Shown: piece by piece, positions 43,867-54,178 of the stretch | Layout: each line of letters opens with the position of its first letter | Numbering within the stretch: position 1 is the stretch's first letter | DNA from: Cyanoderma ruficeps | Lineage: Eukaryota; Chordata; Aves; Passeriformes; Timaliidae | Assembly (NCBI GenBank): GCA_008694505.1 | Contig: VZDJ01007753.1 | Span: 12,898,853-12,962,852 of the forward strand | Reading direction: 5' to 3' | Length of the DNA stretch: 64,000 bases | Notes under the pieces: model-generated | The model's database searches: none | Told to the model about the DNA's origin: nothing | Seen by the model: the letters and a program-made list of their open reading frames with translations, nothing else | Position numbers and translations under genes: made by a program

Positions 43867-43882
43867 GGGGGNGGGGGGGGGG
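43867..43882. other. Poly-G tract with ambiguous base
   Basis: A run of about 15 G with one n at 43872, in otherwise AT-rich intron. This looks like a homopolymer sequencing problem; the true length is unknown. A run this long could also form a G-quadruplex-like structure on the plus strand. Confidence 0.85.
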
Positions 43883-44581
43883 AACGGTCAAGAAACCTCA
43901 CAAATAAAAAATACACAGTTTGTTTTTAAATATGGACTAGCTTGTGTTGAGAGTCTGTTACTGACTTTGCAAAAAGAGAACTCTGAATCATGAAGTACCA
44001 TCTCCAATTTTGAGGTGCTAGTACAGAAAATCTGTATGGTTTCTGGCTGATTATTTGCTCAAGATGTAGAAATAACATTTTTTTTCTTGTGTTGTTCATT
44101 CTGTGTTCCCTATTTCAGTGCTTTTTGATACATTTCCATTTATGCAGTTGTACATTAGGGTTCCCCTCTGCAGGTTCATGGTCATCTCTTAGTGCTGCAG
44201 CTGTCAAAATAACATCAAATAAGAGTTTAGGATTGTGGCTACTGCTGTTGGTAGCTGCTTCTGTTGTGACAGCCAAAAAGCCTGATAGGTGGTATAAGTC
44301 CACTGAACATTGCTAGGAGACTCTAGGACTTCTGTTTTCAGCCATGTTGTGTTTGCAGTCCATTTTTATGCACCCTTTCATTCACCCTGTTTATTTGAAA
44401 TGTGCAACTTCAGTTTTGCCTCTTGTCTAGGGTTGTTAAAACCTCGTGATGAGTTCTGTTATTAGAAATACGCTTTGCTTTCCCAGTCCTCAGTGCTTTA
44501 CCAGGTAAAGTTCATGTAATGATTGTTTTTATCTGGTGTTAACTCTGGAGTCCTCAACGTGTGTTTTTCCTTATCTTTTAG

Positions 44582-44608
44582 AGCGAAGACTGGAACAGCT
44601 GGAGGGAG
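44582..44608 (+). other. Candidate 27 bp noncoding exon of CELF1
   Basis: A strong polypyrimidine tract and TTTTAG acceptor (ending 44581) precede a purine-rich 27 bp stretch starting AGCGAAGACTGG. A GTGCGT donor-like sequence follows at 44609. Purine-rich GAA/GGA content suits a splicing enhancer. It has no ATG, so it would be 5' UTR. Found by splice pattern alone; no transcript support is available here. Confidence 0.3.
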
Positions 44609-46601
44609 GTGCGTAGCTGCAGGTATGAACCAACTAAAGCTTGTATCTCTCAGTTGTGTAGTAGAGCTTCCTTTCAAAGGTTTAGAGAGATGTTGTTTTT
44701 ACATTCAGTGATGAAAGCAGTCATTTTCCACTGCAGTGAGCAGTGCTCCCTGAACCTTAAACTCTGCAGTTTCCTGCCTTTGTACTGCCAAAGGGGGTTG
44801 GGAATGTTAACAGTTCAGGACTGTGAGTACTGAGTCAATAGACATCTTTAACTCCATCTGTAATTTAATAATTTTACAAACATAACTGCAAAGTAGGAAT
44901 GCATGTCTTCCCAGCAATTTCTTGACCAGAACAAACCTGCAGTATTCTGTAGTACATGGAACCCTAAAGGTATGTATTAGTGGAAAACTCCTTCTGGGCT
45001 GAGACAGATTTTGTTATGTGCAGCAGAACAGGAACATAGTCTAGTATGAAAATGCATGGAGTCAAATGTGAGGATCTTCTGGTGCAATTTCCTTAGTGCT
45101 AGAAGTCCAGTAAGGGTGTAGTTTCATGTGATCGCAGAGACAATTGCCCCTTCTCAGTTTCCAGCTGAGAGTTTAGTGCTGTATCCTTTAGTTATGTTTG
45201 GTTCTCATGGTAGCTTGCATTATAGACGGTGTCAGTTTGTCAGTCAGTGAAAAGCTCTTCTGTGATCTAGTTGTTTCTCTGGTTTAGGAAGTTGGAATGA
45301 TTTACTGTGTGGTCAGAGGAGTACAAAAGAACCTATCAGACTGTTAGTACTGTGCACCTCAAGAGAGAGTTTCAGTTCCCTTCTGAGACAATTGACCTTA
45401 ACTGCTGTGTTAAGTAACACTATCAGTATCCTCACAGCCAAAGTTTGGTGATTTTTGTTCTTCCAGTGAATTACCTCTGCTATGGCAGAAATATTTAAGG
45501 TGTGCTTTGGTCTGTAGACAACCAGGGAGAATTGAGGTTTTATATTGTCCAGAGGAAAGATGTGTTTTCTGCTAGGGACAGACATCTGCTACAGTTTTCA
45601 TAAATACATTGGGAAGGATTTAGTTATGTCTATAGCACAAAGAAAAACAAATTTGTTGTTAAAGTGCAGGATATCCTGTCTCTCCATATGTTACTCATCA
45701 GGGTAGAAAGATCTGAAGTTGGTTTAAGAAATCCAGGAACACCTTCATTTTCAAGTGATTTTTTAGAGAATTGGTGATTGACCTCTGTGTTTGGAAGTAC
45801 CAGTTTAAGGGGCATTTGTCTCCAGGCATTGTGTGGGTTGGAAAACACTCAGCCTCTTTTGTAATGACTGGTGCTCTGTACTTTGCGCTTCCTGCTCCTT
45901 TGCTGTCCATTAGGACCATACAGAAGATTGGAAGGAGAGAATACTGATCATTATGTGGCTTTTCTTGTGAGGAATTTGCATCTTTTGAGACAGACTATAC
46001 TGATTAGGCTTAGTTTTTCAAACTCATGGGATTCTCCAGTTGCAAAACCCAGGTCCAGAATCAATATATTTGGATTACTGTAATAACAAAACAATCAGAT
46101 TATTTAAATAGCAACATAATCACCAAGTTTCTGGTTGATGAAAGTAAGTCACTTTGATTCGGTGCAAGGTTGTGGTTTCTCATCTTAAGAGCAAAATAAA
46201 GTGGAATTCATCTGCCTAAATGTGAATAAGTAGGGTGTCCAAATGGAAGAGGATGGAGTCTTTTCTTGAACATCTAATAATGGTATATAAAATTGTTTGT
46301 GTATGTCCCAGTATGAAATGCCTCATCATTATTAGCTCTGCAGAGATATATCAAAATAAACTGGTGGCATTCTGCTTCTGGTCTGGTGCAGAGAATAAAA
46401 ATGAGGAGGAGTCAGCTTTGCTTTGAGATAAGGAGTCAATTCTACCTCCATACTGACTCTTGTCATACACACATTTACCATGCTGAAACATGTCTGTGTT
46501 AAAATAAAATTCCTGCAGACATGAGCCCCTTCCAAAATGGAAGTCTTTGGCACTTCCATGGAGATAAAAATGGGCATCAAAAGATTGTAGATTGTCAAAT
46601 G

Positions 46602-48140
46602 ATAGTCATGGAGTCTTTAAGGTTGGAGAAGACTCTTAAGATCACAGAGTTCAACCATTAACTTAACACTGGCAAGTCTATCACTAAATCTGTCCCTAAG
46701 CACCACATCTACACATTTTTCAAGTACCTCCAGGGGTGGAGATTTTAACACTTCTCTGGGCAGCCTGTTCAGTGCTTGACAACCCTTTCAATGAAGAAAT
46801 TCTTCCTGATACCAAATCTAAGCTCCTTCTGGTGTGACTTGAAGCCATTTTATCTGGTCTTGTTACTTGGGAGAAAAGACTAACCCCCACCTCAGTACAA
46901 CCTCCTTTTAGAAAGTTGTAAAGAGAGTAAGGTCTCCCTTCAGCCTCCTTTTCTCTAGGCATCAGTGGTTCCCCAGATCCTCCTTTCAACCCTTCATGTA
47001 GATGAGGTTTAACATTTGCTAACTTCCAGTCACCTGGGACCTGTCTGGTTTAAACAGGATTGGTGGTAAATGGTGGAAGGTGACTTGGCTGGCTTTTTCA
47101 TCAGCTCTCTCAGTACCCATGGGTGGATGCCATTAGGTCCCATGGACTTAAGCAAGTCTCTAACCCTTTCTTCCTAGATTATGCTCCTCATCTCTGTCTT
47201 CCATCTCAGAGGCCTGGGTACCTTGAGAAAAATTGGACTTGTTATCAAAGGCTAAGGCAAAAAAGGCTGTAAGCCTTTTCATCATCCTTTTTCAATGTGT
47301 TTCCCTCTGCATCCAGATGGAGATTTTCCTTAGCCCTCCTTTTGTTGTTAATGCATTTTGAAAAACATTTCTTCTTGTCTTTTATGGCAGTAGCCAAATT
47401 AAGTTCTAGTTGGGCTTTGGCCCTTCTAATTTTCTTTCTGCATATCATCAGGACATCTTTGTAGTCCTTACAAGTTGCCTGCTCCTGTTCCAAAGGTGAT
47501 ACACTCTTTCCTTCCCCAGCCGAGTTCCAACCAAAGCTCTCTGTTCATCCAGCCTGGTCTCCTTCCTCGCTGGCTCGTCTTTCAGCACGTAGGCCTGCTC
47601 CTGAGCCTTTAGGATTTCTTTCTTAAAGCATGGCCAGCCTTCCTGGACTCCTTTGCCCTTCAGGACTGGCTCCCAAGGGATTCCATCAACCAGTCTCCTC
47701 CTCAGGCCAAAGTCTACCCTCCCAATATCCAGGATGGCAGTTCTGCTGGCATTACCTTATTACTTCTCCAAGAATCAAAAACTATCATTTTGTGATTGTG
47801 ATGCCAAGGCAGCTTCCAGCATCACCCACCAGTCCTTCCCTGTTCGTAAATAGCAGGTCCAGTGGGATGCTTTCCCTACTGACTCCCTCACTGTCTGTGT
47901 CAGGAAATTACCATCCACACACTCCAAGAATTTCCTGGACTGTTTCCTCTCTGCTGTGTTGTGTTTCCAGCAAACATCTGGTAAGTTGAAGTCCTCCATG
48001 AGAACAAAGGCTGGCAGTGGGGAGATTTGTCCCAGCTGCGTGCATCGGTGTAGATGCGCCTCAGTTGGACTATCAATCCTGCTTCCTTTTCAGGTAGAGA
48101 AGCTGTAATTCCTGCAGGAAACTTAGAAGGCATTTTGGCC
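46602..48140 (-). mobile_element. CR1 LINE copy, minus strand, internally deleted
   Basis: Read on the minus strand, fragments of CR1 ORF2 appear in order. First is an N-terminal VQLRRIYTDARSW-like piece (near 48050-48080), then the endonuclease segment EDFNLPDVCWKHNTA (ending near 47950), with RKFLECVDGNFLTQ following. Next is the linker between endonuclease and reverse transcriptase (KKIRRAKAQLELNLATA, KDKKKCFSKCINNKRRAKEN; 47245-47493). Early reverse transcriptase pieces follow (KSMGPNGIHPWVLREL near 47100-47150). The text then passes directly into the 3' UTR region, ending about 46602. Most of the reverse transcriptase and the first half of the endonuclease are missing, and frames are broken. 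It is an inactive relic inside the CELF1 intron, antisense to the gene. Confidence 0.85.
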
Positions 48141-48566
48141 CTTCTGCTATAAAAAGTTCATTCTTCCTTAATACTTCTAAAGCTGTTTATAGTTTAGGAA
48201 AGTAGATATAAATTTATTTGATATAGAATTATTTGTTTGTTTGAAGGAACTGGATCACAGTAGTATTCTTCACTCGTTCTGGGCTTAGCTCTTCTTGAAG
48301 TTGAAACCTGCTACCGTATCTAATGGTTATTTAGACCTTATTAAAGAGCACATGTTTAAATTGACATGGCTGTATTTTCTTAGTTGATTAGAAAAACTGA
48401 AACACATATAGCATATTGATCCTCTTTTGACTCTAGAGTATATTTCTTTCAGAAACATACTCTCTGGCACTTAGATTGTGGTCCTGATTGGCTTAAAAGC
48501 TAGTGAGGTTTTGCAGATAGCTGCTTATCCAAAATAGGTGGCAGGACTCCCAGCTTTGATTAGGAC

Positions 48567-49091
48567 TGTAGTGGTTTGAAAACAAACCAAGTGAGAGACT
48601 CCAAGTCAGAGAAAAAAAAAAAGTTTAATAAGAGAAAAGAAAAACAAGGTAGAATAAAAAAATAAATCCAGTAATACAAAAGACCACTGACAGAGTCAGA
48701 ATACAACCTGATCCGGGTGATGGAAGCAGTCCAGATGAGGTGGTCTTCCTGAAGCAGTGATCCCGTAGACAGGTCTGGTAGCTCCAGTCCTCTGGGAATC
48801 CAGTCCTGCTGGGGCTGCTCAAATCCCTGATTATATCCAGGTGAGACTGCCCCTCTCCCTCCCCCTGGGCGGAGCATCTCACAATGGGATGGTGAGTGAT
48901 GCAGAAGAGTCTTGAGGCCCATTAGCGAGTGATTGCTCCCGGAGGCAGTTATCTATGAGTCATACAGCAAGGCACCTGATGGGCCATTAACAGAAGACAG
49001 TCCAAGGGGAGGGGTCTGGGAAACACTGCTCCAACAAACGGCTCATGAAGGTGGTGATAGAATACTTCTGCAAATTCTATACTACAACCCA
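48567..49091 (-). mobile_element. Solo LTR of an endogenous retrovirus
   Basis: A roughly 525 bp block opens TGTAGTGGTTTG and ends ACTACAACCCA on the plus strand, giving TG...CA ends. It is flanked by the 4 bp direct repeat GGAC (48563-48566 and 49092-49095), a target-site duplication. Orientation is minus: on that strand there is a TATA-like TATAATC (near 48836-48830), then an ATTAAA poly(A) signal (48629-48624) close to the 3' end, then a T-rich stretch. No internal retroviral sequence (gag, pol or env) adjoins it, so it is a solo LTR left by recombination. A 4 bp duplication fits gammaretrovirus-like (ERV1) integration, though 5 bp (AGGAC) can also be read. Confidence 0.8.
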
Positions 49092-52000
49092 GGACAAGGA
49101 CACAAAATAACAACTTAATCAATCTCATTTCTGGTGTACCAGGAGTGATCCTGGAACGTCTCTCCTTGCTTCTGTTTTTACCTCGCAATGTATGTGGTAG
49201 GTTGAATTGTTTGTCTTTTCAGGGACACCACATCCCACTTCCATTCGCCCTTCCTCATGGACAGTGCTGGAGCTATACCTATGTAACCTCATGCCAAGGG
49301 GAAATGATGCCTTATTGGTTCTAAGTTAGTGCTCAACATAAAAATTATTACTGCAGTGATAAAGTGTGTAAAGTGCTCTCCTGGAGAGCCTCTGTGTAGG
49401 CTACATTTGAACTTTCTTCAAGTAACGTGCCACAAAAAGCTTTCCTTTGGATAAAATGAAATGAGAAACAGTGACTTTTTGTAGTATAATATTAACTGAT
49501 TCTTGTTTGTATCTGGTACTATTCATAAAAATAATTTGAGATTAAAGAACTCCTCAGAATGGCTTGTGCAACTCTTCTGATGGTTGCAAAAGACAATGAA
49601 ACTTGAAACTTGTTGCTTTTAGTCCAAAAGATCTCTTGAAACTTAGAAGAAGAAAATAAAAGACTATCAGAAAAAGGAATTAAACGTGTCTAACTGCTAT
49701 TCTAAGACATTTCGGTACAGAGAGTAGTAATTTGTAGTTTGTTGCTTTGAGTTAAGATAATATATTACATTTGTTAAGTCAAAAAAGTGACTCTGGCCAG
49801 TTCTTACTTTAAGGTTTTAGTTTACATGTGCACAAGATGTGTTGCTTGCCATAAACTTAAAGGCGTTTTTGATTCAGAGGTTCTCCTCCTGCAGGTTAAT
49901 ACAAAAAATATAAAAATATGAAAACCTTTGTACATGCTATTGTCCTGGAATTGTATAGCTGGTTCTGTTGTTCCCCTTGGGTCCAGTATACAACCACACA
50001 GTCTTCTCCGTGTAAATGTAGTTGCTTGGCCTGCTGTAATGCTTCATGATGTGTTTGAGTTGAGGACAAGCAGACTGTTGAGAGCTTTCCAAGAATGACT
50101 GGATTTCCAGGTCCTTACTAGAGGAATAATTTCTGGCTCTGTTTCAGTGTCAGAAGACTGTCTTAAAATGTGTAGATGAGCCCTTAAAAATCTGGCGAAT
50201 ATTGCAGAGATTGCAAAACATTTTTTTTCCAGTGTATCTTTTTGACTAAATACAGACCTGCAGATTCACATCATACAGGAAAGAACAGGAAAATACAGAG
50301 ATATTTGAAACCAGATTTATAGGTCCTGTGTTTGTATTGACAAGGTAAAAAAAGTTGAAACGTACTTAAAGTTTTCTGTTCCATAGAATTGCTTGCAGGA
50401 TTGTTTCTTGCACAAAAAGATGGCCAGATGTTTACCTTCAGCTATTTCTATCTTAAAAACAAACAAACAAAACCCACCAAAGACAAAAACAAACAAAAAG
50501 GAAAACAAACTCAGAGACAACATTTAGAGGAAGGAAAGAGGGCAAAGACACAACTGGGATCTGTACCTTGCCTTCAGCACAAGATTGCTTGCAAGCATTA
50601 TATTCTTACTCTCTTGCAGTAAAGATTTGAGCATTGTAGTGTAAATGTGATTTGTCCTCTGTATTTCTGTGTCTCGGGGTCTGAAATCAGTCAGTAAACA
50701 AAAAGAAAGGGTGCAAGGTGAAACTCAAACCTTGCCACTGCCTTAAATCTTCCATCCTGTCCCCTGTCCTTCCACAAGGTAGAAATGTGTGTCCTCTCTT
50801 CTTATACTCATTTCCTGCTTTGTCTCTTGTGTCATACAGCTGCCTTAATTTCCTCTTACTATTGTTATGACCGAGCCACTTTTCCTACTTTCTCAAGAAG
50901 TTTTTTCTGTCTGCAGTGCCAAAGTGTCTACAGGTCTTTCCGATCTCTCTTAGGTACTTAAGGTTTCCATAGTTTTTTGTCTCTTGCAAAGTGAAAGCAT
51001 TTTTATGTTCTGGCACTGTGATTATAAAAATTCAAAATGCTTCTCAAAATCAAATTACTGGAATGTTTCCGTAAGTTAAAAACCCACAATTTTAAAGTGA
51101 AATTTTCTTTTACATACCTTACTGTAGAGCTTAAGCAGTATCTGAAATAGATATTTCATATCTATTTACAAAAACAAAGGCAAAACAAACCAGAACCTAG
51201 AGATAAGGTTAAAGAGCTTTAATTATTTTGTTTCTGTTACTGTTGTATTGAGTGTACTAGAATGAGGGGAAGAAACTGAGACATGTCTGCTTTAAAAGCA
51301 ATTGCCCTGGGATACATCAATGCTTTTTCCTATTATCAATTATTAATTGTGAAATGTCTTGCAAAGAGGGTTAAGCATGTGGTTTTTACTCCTTGTCTGT
51401 GATATGACAAAATTAATTTTTCTAGGAAACCTGCATTAAGGCTTCTTGTTATCTCTTCTACAGGTACTGGTGCTCTTAGGGGTTGTCCTGCATTAATTGC
51501 TTCAAATTCATTATTTAGTCTTTTAGCAGTTTGTTTGCTTATATGATTCATGTCTGGTATCTTTAGTAAAGTGTCTTCTCAGTCAGACCTTTGTTGTCTT
51601 TGCATTACAGGAAGTTTTCCTGTGTCCTGTGCCTTAGTGTTAAATTCACAACTACGATTTGTCTCTCTCTGCATTCCCTTAACCCAAAAAAGACACAGAA
51701 ATCTGCAAGATGAACAAAATGTATCAGGAAAGGACAAAAATGTAACATAAATTTCAGATCACTATTCCGAAGGCAACAATTGAGAACTTTAATCACAAAA
51801 TTAAAGCTAGCAAAAGAAAACATATTATAATATCAGGAAAAGAAAACAATCCAGGTACCTCTTCCTTTATTTTATGTAATATATCATTGGGGAACAGATA
51901 TATGAAGGAGATAATTAAACACCTAAGAGAAGATGAAGTTTCTAGGAAACTGTCTTAATTTGAGGATTTAACGTACATATAGGCATATGTTTTCCTCATT

Positions 52001-53454
52001 TCACTGGGCTAATGTAGTAGTCTACTGTCCCAGTGTTGCACAAGTAGTCTCTCTGAAAACAGGGTGAGTACATACTGTGTGCCTTTGGAAAAATCCACAT
52101 ATACTAACTGAAGCTGTCTGTCACTCTGTACATAGCACTACAGCAGATATTTGAAAGTCTTTGGAGGTATTTTATGTAAAAGAAATAATTAAATAACTAC
52201 AGATTCTGGAAAGAATAGTTGTGATATACCTCAAGGTAGTGCTGTGAAGGCTATCCAGCTTTCATATTCCCCACTGACAACAGGGTAATGAGAAATTTTA
52301 TGGTCAGAGTTGGGTGTTTTAGGTCCCTGTCAGGAGATAGTCTCATGGCCAGGCTATTTCATTTTTCTCTGTTTGGTAATGCCTGTGTAAAGCCTTTGTA
52401 GCATCGTCACTGAAGCAGCAGACACAGCTGCAGCGGGTCAAGCACTGGGTTAGCAACCTCATGCTGCTGTGTTAGATGACAGCTGTGCACTGAGCAAGTA
52501 AAACTCAGGGTGGCATCGTGCAGCTGTTCTTTCCTAGAGAAGCAGATCATTGTCTGCAGAGCTGTGGGTTGCTCACATCGCAGAATTCCAATACCCACAG
52601 CCCTGTCAGGATATTCACAGCACAATCCTGGGTCCCCTGTCAGGCAAGCAGATGAAGAGGCAATGAATCACAAGATGAGAGGAAAATTGAACAAGTTTGT
52701 AGGCCACTGCCTTAAATTTTGTGGACTTCATTCTTGTGTTATAAGAGGGTCCTAAGACTGGTAATTCAGCTTCCAAGTTCTTGTTAGATGTGCTGTCAGT
52801 AGCAATTACTGGCAGAGCAGGACCTAGTTGCAGTTTGGGATGGGGTTTGTTTTGACTTCTTGGATTTGAGCAGATGTTGTAACCTGTTTCCTGGTAGATA
52901 AGCTCTCATATTGCAGAGCTATATCTGCCATTTGGTTGTCCTTGGGAGTGAGCCAGATATTGGGTACATCACAGATTGTATTTGTTCATCAGTTGTGTGG
53001 TGGCATAGTGAAAGCAATTGCAAGACATTTTAAAAAGAAGGGAAAGTGTGTATACTGGTTTCTCTCTGTGCTGTCACATTTGTTGAAGTCCAGAGGTGTG
53101 AGGTTTAGGTTTTTCTGTTGTGTAGTTTGTGGTGTTGGGGGAGCTATTGGGGGAGGTTTAGCGTTACTTACTAAAGCAATTGAATATAGTGCAGATGTTT
53201 TTAATGAGCATTTACATCATATGTGTATAGTTCAGTTCTTGAGTAGCTTTAACAGGACAACTCTTCTCTCTCTTTTTTTTTTTTTTAAACACAGTGTGGT
53301 TTGTTTTGTCCTAACACAAATGCATAGACAAATTCCTGCTCTTTGGCACGTTCTAGGCCTATCGTTGCCATTCACAGAGGCTAATAACCTCTAGTGTTTG
53401 TTATCACCACAGAACTGACTCAGGTCTCTCAGCCTCTCTGTTTTAAGCTCAGAA

Positions 53455-53660
53455 CCTCACCTGTTGTGGTTTGTCTGGTAGCCTCTGGTGGGTCTCTTCC
53501 AAGTATTTGTCTAATCTCTTCTTCCACTCACATAAGTTTGTTGCATCTGCACTATCCTGCCAAGGAGTTCCAAAAAGGTCCCAACCTTTGTGTGAAATAC
53601 ATCTTCTTTCTTTCTCAGAGGAGAAATGCTGTTGTATCAGTCATTAGGATTTTGCTCTTA
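53455..53660 (-). mobile_element. Old CR1/L3-like LINE 3' fragment (tentative)
   Basis: On the minus strand the text reads TTTTTGGAACTCCTTGGCAG, later AGATTAGACAAATACTTGGA. This resembles the diverged 3' end of ancient amniote CR1-type elements (the 'ggaactccttgccacaggatg ... agattagacaagttcatgg' pattern as I recall it). Ends are vague and the copy is strongly diverged. Confidence 0.5.
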
Positions 53661-53874
53661 GCTGTCATTTGAAAAGTTGGTTTGGAGATACACCCTGCCT
53701 GAGGTAATAGTCACACATGCCCTTTGACAATTTGTGCAGTCATGTGCATTTACTTCACTGCTTGTTGTTTGAACTAAGAGGGACACCTAGACTGTTCAGA
53801 CCAATGAATGTATGGCAGTCACAGCAGAACTGTTTGGCATCACCAGTTCCCAAAGGGAGCCTGAAAGAAAGATT

Positions 53875-54178
53875 GGAGACTGTTTACTAGAGGATGTAAT
53901 GACAGAATGGAGCGGGAATGGCTTCAAACTGAGAGTAGGTTTAGATTGGATGTTAGGAAAAAATTCTTTACTATGAGAGTGGTGAGGTACTGGAACAGGT
54001 TGCTAGGAGAATATGTGCATGCTCCATCCTTGGAGGTGTTCAAGGCCAGGTTGGATCAGGCTCTGAGCCATTTGGTGTAGTGAGAGGTGTCCCAGTCCAT
54101 GGTAAGAGGTATTGGAAATAACTGAGCTTTGAGGTCCATTCCAACCCAGGCACATCTATGATGCTGTAATTCTGTGTT
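53875..54178 (+). mobile_element. CR1 LINE 3' end
   Basis: The plus-strand text follows the CR1 tail: AATGGCTTCAAACTGAGAG, TTTAGATTGGATGTTAGG, TTCTTTACTATGAGAGTGG, TACTGGAACAGGTTGC, TTCAAGGCCAGGTTGGATC, GGTCCATTCCAACCCAGGC, ending ATCTATGATGCTGTAATTCTG. It is a 5'-truncated copy of about 300 bp in the sense orientation in the CELF1 intron. Confidence 0.88.

Noticed and set aside
48560..48922. 120-residue minus-strand frame
   Set aside because: It lies entirely within the solo LTR and reflects the LTR sequence, not a gene.
52936..53394. 152-residue open frame in the CELF1 intron
   Set aside because: No family resemblance. It contains a long T run and ends in unrelated intron sequence.
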